64,000 nt of DNA from G016234445 sp964438865 (GTDB lineage Bacteria > Chloroflexota > Dehalococcoidia > Tepidiformales > Tepidiformaceae): positions 1 through 64,000 of the forward strand of contig CAYTMI010000008.1 of assembly GCA_964438865.1 (NCBI GenBank), read 5' to 3'. This document shows, one piece after another, positions 1-7,138 of this stretch. Position numbers and translations under genes: made by a program. Within the stretch, counting starts at the first letter, position 1. Each line of letters begins with the position of its first letter. The notes under the pieces are model-generated. The model was not told the origin of the DNA and made no database searches. It saw nothing but the letters and a program-made list of their open reading frames with translations.

Positions 1-39
1 GAACCAGTCGCGCCAGACGACTGGGAAGCAGCTGAGTGA
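1..39 (+). CDS. 3' end of an antitoxin gene (partial)
   Basis: Only the last 12 codons are in the window; they read EPVAPDDWEAAE followed by TGA. The stop codon overlaps the GTG start of the PIN toxin gene in a GTGA arrangement, the usual order for a VapB- or Phd-type antitoxin translated just ahead of its toxin. An acidic, tryptophan-containing C-terminal tail is common in such antitoxins. The family cannot be decided because the DNA-binding N-terminus lies outside the window. Confidence 0.6.
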   Translation, partial: EPVAPDDWEAAE

Positions 40-437
40 TCCTCCTCGACACCCACGTGTGGGTTTGGTGGGTCAACGGGGGCGCGGAGCTGGCTGACGA
101 AGCAGCCCGCCTGATCAAGGACAGCGAGACGGACGGCATCGCCGTCAGCATCATCTCCTGTTGGGAAGTCGCCAAGAAGGTGGAGATCGGAAAGCTCGCG
201 CTCGATCGCGACGTGGCTGAATGGATCGATGGAGCCCTGGCGTATCCTGGGGTCCAGCTTGTGCCCCTCACGCCCCGGATCGTTGTCGAGTCCACGCGTC
301 TGCTGCAGCCGATCCACCGTGACCCCGCCGATCAGCTCATCGTGGCAACTTCGAGAGTGCTCGATCTCCCGCTGCTAACCGCCGATGAGCGGCTGATCGG
401 CTACCAGCACGTCGTGAAGGCGTCGACCGCTCGCTGA
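36..437 (+). CDS. vapC: PIN-domain ribonuclease toxin (VapC type)
   Basis: This 133-residue protein has the normal length of a VapC toxin. It begins ILLDTHVWVWW, where the first catalytic Asp of the PIN fold lies, and it carries HRDPADQLIVAT and LLTADERLI, which supply the later acidic residues. VapC proteins are Mg-dependent RNases, often cutting initiator or elongator tRNA, and are neutralised by the partner antitoxin. The GTG start overlaps the upstream antitoxin stop codon, so the two are probably translationally coupled. The RNA target cannot be told from sequence. Confidence 0.9.
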   Translation: MILLDTHVWVWWVNGGAELADEAARLIKDSETDGIAVSIISCWEVAKKVEIGKLALDRDVAEWIDGALAYPGVQLVPLTPRIVVESTRLLQPIHRDPADQLIVATSRVLDLPLLTADERLIGYQHVVKASTAR

Positions 438-482
438 ATCCTCGCAACCCGCCGAGGACTGCGGGCCCTGCCCCGGGTGGAC

Positions 483-536
483 ATGAAGGTCGGCGACAAG
501 GTCACCTTCGGGGACACCACGATCGAGTGGGAGTAG
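483..536 (+). other. 17-codon ORF, possible gene-tail remnant, with hairpin
   Basis: After the toxin gene, a short open frame reads MKVGDKVTFGDTTIEWE and ends in TAG. The composition looks like real protein, but there is no clear ribosome binding site, so it may be the tail of a decayed gene. Its stop overlaps a GC-rich inverted repeat (536-542 with 550-556, GCCCCGG/CCGGGGC) that could act as a weak terminator. Nothing else is recognisable between 438 and 679. Confidence 0.3.
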
Positions 537-679
537 CCCCGGCGGCTTCCCGGGGCGCTGCGTTTCCCCGGTTTAGACGCGGTATCCACCACATGAATAC
601 TTGTGCCCACGCTATCGAGACGAGCGTCTGAAGTGACCGGCGGGACCCCCCATCGGATCAAGTCGAAAGGGATTCTCCG

Positions 680-1237
680 TTGAACATCAGACGCAGAACA
701 ATCACGGCCCTGGGTGGGGCGCTGGCGGCGGTTGGCATCGTCAGCTCCGCACTCGCCGTCGACAGCGTCACCCAGACGCTCAACCCTGGCACGCGCTCGG
801 CGAGCGTTGCCAACCTCACGCTCATCGCAGCGAGCTACTCGCACTCGCAACAGACGAGCGCCGGCACAATGACGCTGACCGCCGATGACAGCTCCGGGTC
901 TGGCGCCGGGTGGAACGTCACCATCCAGAGCTCGGCCTTCGTCTACAGCGGCGCGAACAGCGGCACCAACATCCCGGCCGCGAACTTCGCCCTGACTTCT
1001 GCCGCCGCCCCGGCTGCCACGGCCGGCCAGGCTGTCGACGTGACCAACGGACCCAAGGTCCCGGTCACGTCCCCGGTCGGTACCCTCGATTCGGCGCGCA
1101 AGACGGTCCAGGCCAACGCAGCGTATGGCCAGGGCACCTACACCCAGGCTCTCGGCGTAACGCTGACGATCCCTGCCCAGTCCCGCGCTGGTACGTACAC
1201 CGGCACGCTGACGACGACCATCTCGGCCGCCCCGTAG
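680..1237 (+). CDS. secreted WxL-like surface protein, copy 1
   Basis: This 185-residue protein starts with TTG, preceded by AAAGGGA. It has a basic N-terminus and hydrophobic stretch giving a signal peptide that ends near SALAVDS. The mature part is Ser/Thr/Ala rich and contains GWNVTI and a C-terminal GTYTGTLTTTIS. This matches the spacing of the two WxL motifs of WxL domains, except that the second has lost its Trp. WxL domains in Firmicutes bind peptidoglycan non-covalently. The neighbour at 1301 is a near duplicate and the gene at 1863 encodes a DUF916-type partner, which supports a surface complex. The WxL assignment is by pattern and context, not alignment. Confidence 0.7.
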   Translation: MNIRRRTITALGGALAAVGIVSSALAVDSVTQTLNPGTRSASVANLTLIAASYSHSQQTSAGTMTLTADDSSGSGAGWNVTIQSSAFVYSGANSGTNIPAANFALTSAAAPAATAGQAVDVTNGPKVPVTSPVGTLDSARKTVQANAAYGQGTYTQALGVTLTIPAQSRAGTYTGTLTTTISAAP

Positions 1238-1300
1238 CAATTCCGTCGCAGGCCGTGGCGGGGGCTGTAAACCTTTGCCACGGCCGCCGAGGTATAAGCC

Positions 1301-1831
1301 ATGAGAGTGACTTCACGGTGGATCGTGCCGACCGTCGCAACGCTGGCGGCGGGGGCCGCCCTCCTCGCCTTCCTGCAGCCGGCCCTCGCGGTCCGGAACG
1401 CCAGCGTCGCCGACCTCGTACTCGGCGGCATCAGCTATTCGCACTCGGCCCAGCAGAACAGCGGCACCCTCGTCCTCACCGCCTCCGATGACGCCGCCGA
1501 TGGCTGGAACGTCACCATCCTTTCCTCCGCCTTCGTCTACAGCGGGACGAACGGCGGCACCAACATCCCGGCCGCGAACTTCGCCCTCACCTCTGCCGCC
1601 GCCCCGGTGGCGACGGCCGGCCAGGCGATTGATGCCACGGGTGGCCCGAAAGTCCCGGCCGTTTCACCGGTGGGAACGCTCGACACCGCCCGCAAGACGA
1701 TCCAGGCGGCTGCAGGCTTCGGCCAGGGCACCTATACCCAGGCCCTCGGTGTGACCCTGACGATCCCCGCCCAGTCTCGAGCCGGGACTTACACCGGTAC
1801 GCTGACGACGACCATCGCAGCTGGCCCCTGA
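1301..1831 (+). CDS. secreted WxL-like surface protein, copy 2
   Basis: This 176-residue paralogue of the gene at 680 has a signal peptide (cleavage near PALAVRN), a DGWNVTI motif, the shared segment GTNIPAANFALTSAAAP, and the same C-terminal AGTYTGTLTTTI ending. From the Trp motif onward the two proteins are almost identical, while their signal peptides differ, so this is a tandem duplication with a diverged N-terminus. It lies 63 bases after copy 1 and 31 bases before the DUF916-type gene, so the three probably form one operon. The role is inferred to be cell-surface binding or structure. Confidence 0.7.
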   Translation: MRVTSRWIVPTVATLAAGAALLAFLQPALAVRNASVADLVLGGISYSHSAQQNSGTLVLTASDDAADGWNVTILSSAFVYSGTNGGTNIPAANFALTSAAAPVATAGQAIDATGGPKVPAVSPVGTLDTARKTIQAAAGFGQGTYTQALGVTLTIPAQSRAGTYTGTLTTTIAAGP

Positions 1832-1862
1832 ACTCAGTTCCAGGAACGCGGAGGACGCCCCC

Positions 1863-2966
1863 ATGCTCGCCAGGTTCGCAGTGCTCATCTCCGGGCTCCT
1901 CATCGGGCTCATCTCCCTTGCGCCCGCCCTCGCCGAAGGCCCGGACGTCCGCCTGGGGATCTCCCCGCTCGATTACCCCGGGCAGTACTTCGACATCACC
2001 CTGCAGCCCGGCGAGACGCGGGAGCTTAGGGTTGAGTTGGGGAACTACGGCAAGGACGCCACTCGCGCCCGCACCTATCCGGCCGACGTGTACACGATCG
2101 TGAACGGCGGGTTTGGGGCCGAACTCGATGGCGACCAGCCTGCCGGGACCACCCTCTGGTTGGACTACCCGGCGAAGACAGTGGACCTTGAGGGGGGGAA
2201 GGCGCTGCAGCAAACCTTCACGGTCCATGTGCCGGCCGACGCAACGCCGGGTGAATACATCACAAGCCTCGTGGTGCAGAACGAGACGCCCACGACTTCG
2301 CCCTCCGCCGGCGGAGGCATCTCCATCCAACAGGTTCAGCGCAAGGCTATTGCGGTGGCGATCACGGTCCCCGGACCACGACTGCCGGCACTGAGCATCG
2401 GCGATTTCGAGCACAAGGTTGTCGCAGGGGCCTCGGTCATCTCCGCCATCGTCAACAATACCGGGAATGTGCGGCTCAAGCCGTCCGGGGAGTTCGTGCT
2501 GAGCGATGCCCAGGGCACGGAGGTGACGCGCTATCCGATCTCCATGGATACGTTCTACGCCGGGACGTCAACCAGGGTGGAAGTGCCGTTCGAGACGACC
2601 TTGCTGGAGGGCGGGTACGTCGCCAGCCTCCAGCTCTCCGCCCCGTCGGGCGCGACAGCGGCACAGTCGGCATCCCTGGAGATCCGCATCCCCAGGGATG
2701 CCCCGCCCGCTGCGTCGAGCGGTTCTCAGCGTGCCGGCACCAACCAAACCCAACCCGCGGGCGCTTCGGAGCCGGACAAGGGCAGCATGCCCTGGGTGCG
2801 GCTGGGCATCGCCGGACTGTTGGGCGTGCTCGTCCTGGCAATGGTGGCGCAGCTCTGGATGCGGGCGAGGGCACGGCACCGCGCGGCGAAACGGGCGGGT
2901 GATCTCTTCATGCAAGACGTCGACCGCTGGCGCGGCCAGCGCGGCTCCGGCCATGGGCCTCGCTAG
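1863..2966 (+). CDS. DUF916-type WxL-interacting membrane protein
   Basis: The 367-residue protein has a signal peptide (ending ALAEG), then a domain starting VRLGISPLDYPGQYFD with GETRELRVELGNYGKDA. This is typical of the DUF916 family found beside WxL proteins. A second beta-rich domain follows (about 180-275), then a Pro/Ala/Ser linker, one membrane helix (about 305-332) and a basic cytoplasmic tail. The ATG follows GGAGG. In Firmicutes, DUF916 proteins sit in csc/WxL clusters and are thought to anchor or bind WxL proteins and peptidoglycan. Here it would hold the two small WxL-like proteins at the membrane or wall. No LPXTG or sortase signal is seen. Confidence 0.8.
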   Translation: MLARFAVLISGLLIGLISLAPALAEGPDVRLGISPLDYPGQYFDITLQPGETRELRVELGNYGKDATRARTYPADVYTIVNGGFGAELDGDQPAGTTLWLDYPAKTVDLEGGKALQQTFTVHVPADATPGEYITSLVVQNETPTTSPSAGGGISIQQVQRKAIAVAITVPGPRLPALSIGDFEHKVVAGASVISAIVNNTGNVRLKPSGEFVLSDAQGTEVTRYPISMDTFYAGTSTRVEVPFETTLLEGGYVASLQLSAPSGATAAQSASLEIRIPRDAPPAASSGSQRAGTNQTQPAGASEPDKGSMPWVRLGIAGLLGVLVLAMVAQLWMRARARHRAAKRAGDLFMQDVDRWRGQRGSGHGPR

Positions 2967-3059
2967 GGTGGTCCCCCTGTATGCACTTCCCTGACATCCG
3001 TAACGATGCCGGAACGGCGCCCGCGGTGCAGTTGCTCAGGAGTCGCCCGGCCGGCGGCC

Positions 3060-3914
3060 TTACCCGAACGACTTCGCGATCTCCGCGTAGCGCTTGAGGA
3101 TGGGGAGGACCGTCTCCGCCGGCGCGGGCGGCAGCCCGAAGACGCAGCGATCGACGCCCGCCTTGATGTAGTGCTCGACGCTTTCCGCCTTCGGGGGCAC
3201 GCCAAAGATGGAGACGGGAATGCGCCCGCGGCCCGCTGCCTTCGCCCGCGCCTGGAGTTCGCCGATCTTGTCGTCCAGCGTGCGCCCGTCTGCGGGGTTG
3301 AGGCGGCCACCGATGGGCATCCATTCGTCGCCGTATTCGATGACGCGGTCGAAGGTCCGGGGGCCGTCACCGCCGATGAGGATCGGCGGGTGCGGCTTCT
3401 GCACCGGCTTCGGCCACGACCAGATGGGGTCGAAGTCGACGAATTCGCCGTGGTATTCGGCCTCGTCCTTCGTCCAGATCTCCTTCATGGCGAGGATGCG
3501 TTCGCGAAGGACCTTCCAGCGGACAGGCCCCCGGGTGCCGTGATTCTCCATCTCTTCGATGTTCCAGCCGCCGCCGATACCGAAGAGGAAGCGGCCGCCG
3601 GAAAGGTGGTCGACGCTCGCCACTTCCTTCGCGAGGGAAATGGGGTCGCGTTCGATGACCAGGCAGATGCCGGTGCCGACGTTCAGGTTCTTCGTCACCG
3701 CCGCCACCGCGCCGCTGGCGACGAAGGGGTCGAGGGTGTGCCAGTACTCTTGCGGCAGGGGCGTGCCACCGGGCCAGGGCGTGCGGCGGCTCGTGGGGAT
3801 GTGGGTGTGTTCCGGGAAGAAGAGGGATTCGAACCCGAGGTCTTCGGCGGCCCGGCCGAGTTCGGTGACGGGGATCGCGTAGTCCGCGGGGAACATCTGG
3901 ACGCCGAACTTCAT
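3060..3914 (-). CDS. LLM-class flavin/F420-dependent oxidoreductase (Rv2161c-like)
   Basis: This is a 284-residue bacterial-luciferase-like TIM barrel. The start was set at the ATG giving MKFGVQMFPADY, the usual N-terminus of this subfamily, although the frame is open further upstream. Typical segments are LGFESLFFPEHTHIP, FLFGIGGGWN and PILIGGDGPRTFDRV. Such proteins use FMN or F420 to reduce or oxygenate small organic substrates. Subfamily resemblance suggests F420, but the cofactor cannot be proven from sequence. It is divergent from the phosphotransferase gene at 4030. Confidence 0.85.
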   Translation of the reverse strand: MKFGVQMFPADYAIPVTELGRAAEDLGFESLFFPEHTHIPTSRRTPWPGGTPLPQEYWHTLDPFVASGAVAAVTKNLNVGTGICLVIERDPISLAKEVASVDHLSGGRFLFGIGGGWNIEEMENHGTRGPVRWKVLRERILAMKEIWTKDEAEYHGEFVDFDPIWSWPKPVQKPHPPILIGGDGPRTFDRVIEYGDEWMPIGGRLNPADGRTLDDKIGELQARAKAAGRGRIPVSIFGVPPKAESVEHYIKAGVDRCVFGLPPAPAETVLPILKRYAEIAKSFG

Positions 3915-4029
3915 GGGTGTCTGACTCCGTGGGGTGGGTGTCGCCCATTCTACGTGGCCAACGCCCCTGACGTTGACACCACGGACAGCCGCCCGGAACA
4001 TCCGTCGCATCTCCCCCGAGGACCCGCCG

Positions 4030-5142
4030 ATGGCCGCCAGCACCACCACCATCCCCTATTCGTCCGCCGATATCACCCCCGAATGGCTCACCGCGGTCCT
4101 CCGCGAAGGCGGCCACATCGGCGGCGCGACGGTGACAGCCGTGGAGAAGGCGATCGTCGGCGAAGGAATTGGCTTCCTCGGCGAACTCACGCAGCTGACG
4201 CTCACCTATGACCGCCCAGCGGCCGGCGCCCCCGCCACGCTGATTTCGAAGATCCCCACTGCCTTCCAGCAGGCGCGCGACGTCGGCAACGCCTTCCGCT
4301 TCTACGAACGCGAAGGCCGTTTCTACGACGAAGTCGCCCCCCATGTCGACCTCCGGGTGCCGAAGTGCTACTACAACGCCATCGACCCCGCAGCCGACCG
4401 CTTCCTCCTCCTCCTGGAAGAGATTCGCGACGCCGAAGTGGGAGACCAGCTCCTCGGCTGCACGCTCGAACAGGCGCGGACAGTCATCCCCGCGATCGCG
4501 AAGTTCCACGCCGGCTGGTGGCAAAGCCCGCAGCTCGATCGCCTCGCAACCTGGATGCCGACGATGTGCGACCCCCTTTACGACTACATCGAACCGCTCT
4601 GGCGCCAGTCCTGGGATACGTTCCTCGACCTCCAGGCCGAAGACTACCCGCGTGAGGCGATGACGCCCATCGCCAACCGCTCCGTCGATTTGATGAACCA
4701 GACGCGGGCCAAGCTGGACTCGCTGCCGATGTCCATCGCCCACACCGACTTCCGTCTGGACAACATGTTCTTCGGTGCGCCCGGCAGCGCCACGCCGTTC
4801 GCCGTGATCGACTGGCAACTGACGGTCCGGTCGAGCCCGCTCCTGGACATCGGCTACTTCCTCAGCCAGAGCCTCGACACGGAGCTGCGGCGCGCCCACG
4901 AAATGGAGCTGCTGCGCGACTATCATCGCGTGCTGGTGGAGAACGGCGTCCGCAACTACAGCTTCGACCAGTGCTTCGACGACTACCGTTTCGGCATCCA
5001 GGTGATGCTCGTGATCCCGGTGACGGCGGCGGGGACCCTCGACACGTCGAGCCCCCGCGCCATCCCCCTGATGCGGGTGATGGCCGAACGCGCAACCGCC
5101 GCCATCCTCGACCTGAAGACGTGGGAGACCCTCCCGGGCTGA
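4030..5142 (+). CDS. aminoglycoside/CHK-like phosphotransferase family protein
   Basis: This is a 370-residue kinase-fold protein. Residues 238-245 read HTDFRLDN, the catalytic loop of the choline/aminoglycoside kinase superfamily, and VIDWQ around D261 is the metal-binding Asp. K74 in LISKIP is the likely ATP-contacting Lys. The ATG at 4030 follows CGAGGA; the frame extends upstream without a better start. Actinobacterial and Chloroflexota relatives lie near acyl-CoA and LLM genes and resemble ecdysteroid or CHK kinases, but the substrate is unknown. The next gene is a thioesterase 52 bases downstream. Confidence 0.8.
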   Translation: MAASTTTIPYSSADITPEWLTAVLREGGHIGGATVTAVEKAIVGEGIGFLGELTQLTLTYDRPAAGAPATLISKIPTAFQQARDVGNAFRFYEREGRFYDEVAPHVDLRVPKCYYNAIDPAADRFLLLLEEIRDAEVGDQLLGCTLEQARTVIPAIAKFHAGWWQSPQLDRLATWMPTMCDPLYDYIEPLWRQSWDTFLDLQAEDYPREAMTPIANRSVDLMNQTRAKLDSLPMSIAHTDFRLDNMFFGAPGSATPFAVIDWQLTVRSSPLLDIGYFLSQSLDTELRRAHEMELLRDYHRVLVENGVRNYSFDQCFDDYRFGIQVMLVIPVTAAGTLDTSSPRAIPLMRVMAERATAAILDLKTWETLPG

Positions 5143-5182
5143 GCGAAAGGCCCGCGCCACTCCCGGGTACCCGCTTCTCCCG

Positions 5183-5194
5183 TACGATACGGGC
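5183..5194 (+). promoter_or_regulatory. -10 box of a predicted leaderless promoter
   Basis: TACGAT (5183-5188) lies exactly 6 bases before the ATG at 5195 and no Shine-Dalgarno sequence is present, so transcription should begin at or next to the start codon. The same spacing recurs elsewhere in the window. Confidence 0.45.
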
Positions 5195-5887
5195 ATGCCT
5201 GACGACCCTCTGCCGCCGCCCCAAGAACGCACCTGGCCCGCCCGCTGGATCCCGAACGAAGACCCGCCCGCGGGCCAGCGCGCCGCCTTCCACCGTCTCG
5301 CCGCAGCCATCCGCCGGACGACCGACATCCTCATGGAGCGCGACATCTCCGAGGACGAACTGACCGCCGCCGCGGACGCCGCCGAGCACTTTGCCGACCG
5401 CCTTGCGCTGGCGCCGCGCGGCCGCACCCTCTGGGGCTGGGCCGAGGCATCGAACGCCGGCGACCAGCGCTCGCACTTCGACAGCAGCCCGCTCATCGGC
5501 CTGGCCAACCCGATCGCGCCGCCGATGGTGCTGCGGCCCGGGGGCGAGGGGGTCGAAGGCACCGCCACCTTTGGCAACGCCTACGAAGGCCCGCCCGGCC
5601 ACGTCCACGGCGGCATCGTCGCCGCCGCCTTTGATGAGGTGCTGGGGATGGTGCAGTCGAGCACCGGCAACCCGGGTATGACCGGCACCCTGACCGTGCG
5701 CTACCGCAGGCCGACGCCGCTGCACCGGCCGTTGCGCTTCGCCGGGAAGGTGGACCGGGTGGAAGGCCGCAAGATCTTCACGTCCGCCACCCTCCACGAC
5801 GGCGACACGCTCTGCGCCGAGGCGGAGGGTGTCTTCATCAGCGTCGGTTTCGCCCGCTTCCAGGAGATGGCCCAGAGCCGGGAGTAG
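5195..5887 (+). CDS. PaaI-family hotdog thioesterase
   Basis: This 230-residue protein has a C-terminal hotdog domain (about 105-225). The segment GHVHGGIVAAAFDEVLG contains the HGG motif at 138-140 that marks PaaI/acyl-CoA thioesterases, followed by the strand TGTLTVRYRRPTPL. The N-terminal 100 residues are a helical extension. Members hydrolyse acyl- or aryl-CoA esters; the specific substrate is not evident. There is no ribosome binding site, but a -10 box lies 6 bases before the ATG. A strong inverted repeat terminator follows at 5909. Confidence 0.85.
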   Translation: MPDDPLPPPQERTWPARWIPNEDPPAGQRAAFHRLAAAIRRTTDILMERDISEDELTAAADAAEHFADRLALAPRGRTLWGWAEASNAGDQRSHFDSSPLIGLANPIAPPMVLRPGGEGVEGTATFGNAYEGPPGHVHGGIVAAAFDEVLGMVQSSTGNPGMTGTLTVRYRRPTPLHRPLRFAGKVDRVEGRKIFTSATLHDGDTLCAEAEGVFISVGFARFQEMAQSRE

Positions 5888-5908
5888 GCGGCTGATTTCG
5901 CCCGGAAA

Positions 5909-5942
5909 CAGCAAGGCCACCCATCGCTGGGCGGCCTTGCTG
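5909..5942. terminator. bidirectional hairpin terminator
   Basis: A perfect 10-bp stem, CAGCAAGGCC with GGCCTTGCTG, encloses a 14-base loop. It lies between the convergent thioesterase gene (plus) and zinc-ribbon gene (minus) and could end transcription from both sides, although U-tracts are weak. Confidence 0.7.
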
Positions 5943-6033
5943 CCGTGTGCCCGGGAGGAAACGGTGGGCACACGAGAGGAGGGGGAACGGAGCAACCGAT
6001 GGTCGCCGGGCGCAGGACGCCCGGGGAAGACCC

Positions 6034-6216
6034 TTAGCCGAAGCGCCATTCGGGCACGGCCGAATGACAGGAGGGGCAGTAATGGTCGCTGGCCTGGTAC
6101 GGGCAGAAGCACTCGGGGCAGCGCCTCATCGAATCAGACCGAATCAGGACATACGCGGGCACGTGGGCCTGGCTGATGAGCCGTCGCCACCAACCCTGGT
6201 GTTCCGAACGAAGCAT
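6034..6216 (-). CDS. 60-residue zinc-ribbon protein under a c-di-AMP riboswitch
   Basis: This is a short but well-supported gene: its ATG is preceded by AGAGGAGG at ideal spacing. The C-terminal half reads RRCPECFCPYQASDHYCPSC, two CxxC pairs expected to bind one zinc, and ends PEWRFG. The N-terminal half is amphipathic with WW and no known domain. It is the only gene between the upstream riboswitch at 6326-6449 and the terminator at 5909-5942, so it should be the riboswitch's sole target. No function is known; a nucleic-acid or protein-binding regulator is one guess. It is not recognised as a named family. Confidence 0.75.
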   Translation of the reverse strand: MLRSEHQGWWRRLISQAHVPAYVLIRSDSMRRCPECFCPYQASDHYCPSCHSAVPEWRFG

Positions 6217-6325
6217 TGTGCGCCTCCTCTGGGGGACGGGACGGCTTCGCTACCCGCGGGGCGGGTGCGTCGCTGTTTCGTCCAGGTTCCTGAGAGGCTT
6301 TCGGCAGGCTGTTGCGGCTGCCACG

Positions 6326-6449
6326 CCTCTCCCTTGCGCCTACGAGGTTAGCTGTCGGGTTCGGTGAGGGAGTCACCTATGCCACTTCCGTGGCAATGCA
6401 CCCCGGGGATTTGGGTCCCCCGTTCCGCCTTTCGGCGAATTCGGCACGC
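6326..6449 (-). ncRNA. c-di-AMP riboswitch (ydaO/yuaA type)
   Basis: On the minus strand the RNA starts GCGTGCCGAATTCG, followed by CGGAACGGGGGACCC, CCGGGGTGCATTGCC, a GCCAC/GTGGC hairpin, and then the hallmark segment CCGACAGCTAACCTCGTAGG (6339-6358) and AAGGGAGAGG. These match in order the conserved blocks of the ydaO c-di-AMP aptamer. Just downstream, GAGAGGC pairs with GCCTCTC and GGCAG with CTGCC to give a hairpin at about 6296-6331, which may belong to the expression platform. The known family usually turns off K+ uptake, osmolyte and cell-wall hydrolase genes when c-di-AMP is high. The target here is a 60-residue zinc ribbon gene. Confidence 0.9.
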
Positions 6450-6616
6450 TTGTTGTACCACATCCCCCGGAAGAAAGGTGTTAACCCGGTGTAAATTCGC
6501 CAAACATCTGCCGGGCGCCTCGCTGCGGCCCATCCTTGCGGCGCGGGCGGCGTAGTATGGGGCCGTGCCCCGGGGGGGCCGATCGAGCGGGAAAAGTCGT
6601 TCGGGAGGCAGCCGGC

Positions 6617-7129
6617 ATGACGGTGGGCGGTGCCTATGGACGCGGCGCGGCAGGCAGCGAAGCCCGCGCTGCCGCCGCCGTCTACGCCCTCGGCGCGGCG
6701 GCCTACTATGCCGCCACCCGATTCCTCGACCTGACGTTCGATGCGACCCCGCTCGTCCTCGCGGTGGTGATCTTCGTGGCCGGCCTTGCCCGTGCCCGGT
6801 TCGCCGCCCCGGCCATCCCCCTCGCCTGCTGGGGCATCGCCGCTCTGCTGGTGCGCCACGGGCCACTGGCAGACGACCGCGAAGCAGCGGCCATGGTCGT
6901 CTCTCTTGGTCTCGGGGTCGCCCTTCTCGGGGCCCTCGAAGCCGCCCGCGTCGACTTCGACCCAATAGAGGCGCTCTACGGCACGGCGGCAATCCTGGTC
7001 TTCGGCGGCGCCGTCTTCTACCTGGGGTTCGAATACGGCTGGCTGATGAAGGCCTGGGCCTGGTCGTCCTTCCTCCTCGCCTGCGCTGCCTACCAGTTGG
7101 TCTTGGCCGCCGTGCGCGAAGGGGTCTGA
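6617..7129 (+). CDS. multi-pass membrane protein of unknown function
   Basis: The 170-residue protein has about five hydrophobic segments (for example LVLAVVIFVAGLARA, IPLACWGIAALLV, MVVSLGLGVALLG) and no soluble domain. The ATG at 6617 follows GGGAGG at good spacing; the frame is open upstream but without a start signal. A TAGTAT box near 6554 could be the -10. It converges with the GH26-like gene at 7139. No family is recognised, so no function is proposed. Confidence 0.75.
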   Translation: MTVGGAYGRGAAGSEARAAAAVYALGAAAYYAATRFLDLTFDATPLVLAVVIFVAGLARARFAAPAIPLACWGIAALLVRHGPLADDREAAAMVVSLGLGVALLGALEAARVDFDPIEALYGTAAILVFGGAVFYLGFEYGWLMKAWAWSSFLLACAAYQLVLAAVREGV

Positions 7130-7138
7130 GGTTCCGGG

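Noticed and set aside
3367..5577. Very long minus-strand open frame across the phosphotransferase and thioesterase genes
   Set aside because: It is antisense to two genes with clear motifs and has a biased Arg/Pro composition, as do the long frames at 15408-18029, 51290-53563 and 60851-62803. High GC gives such shadows.
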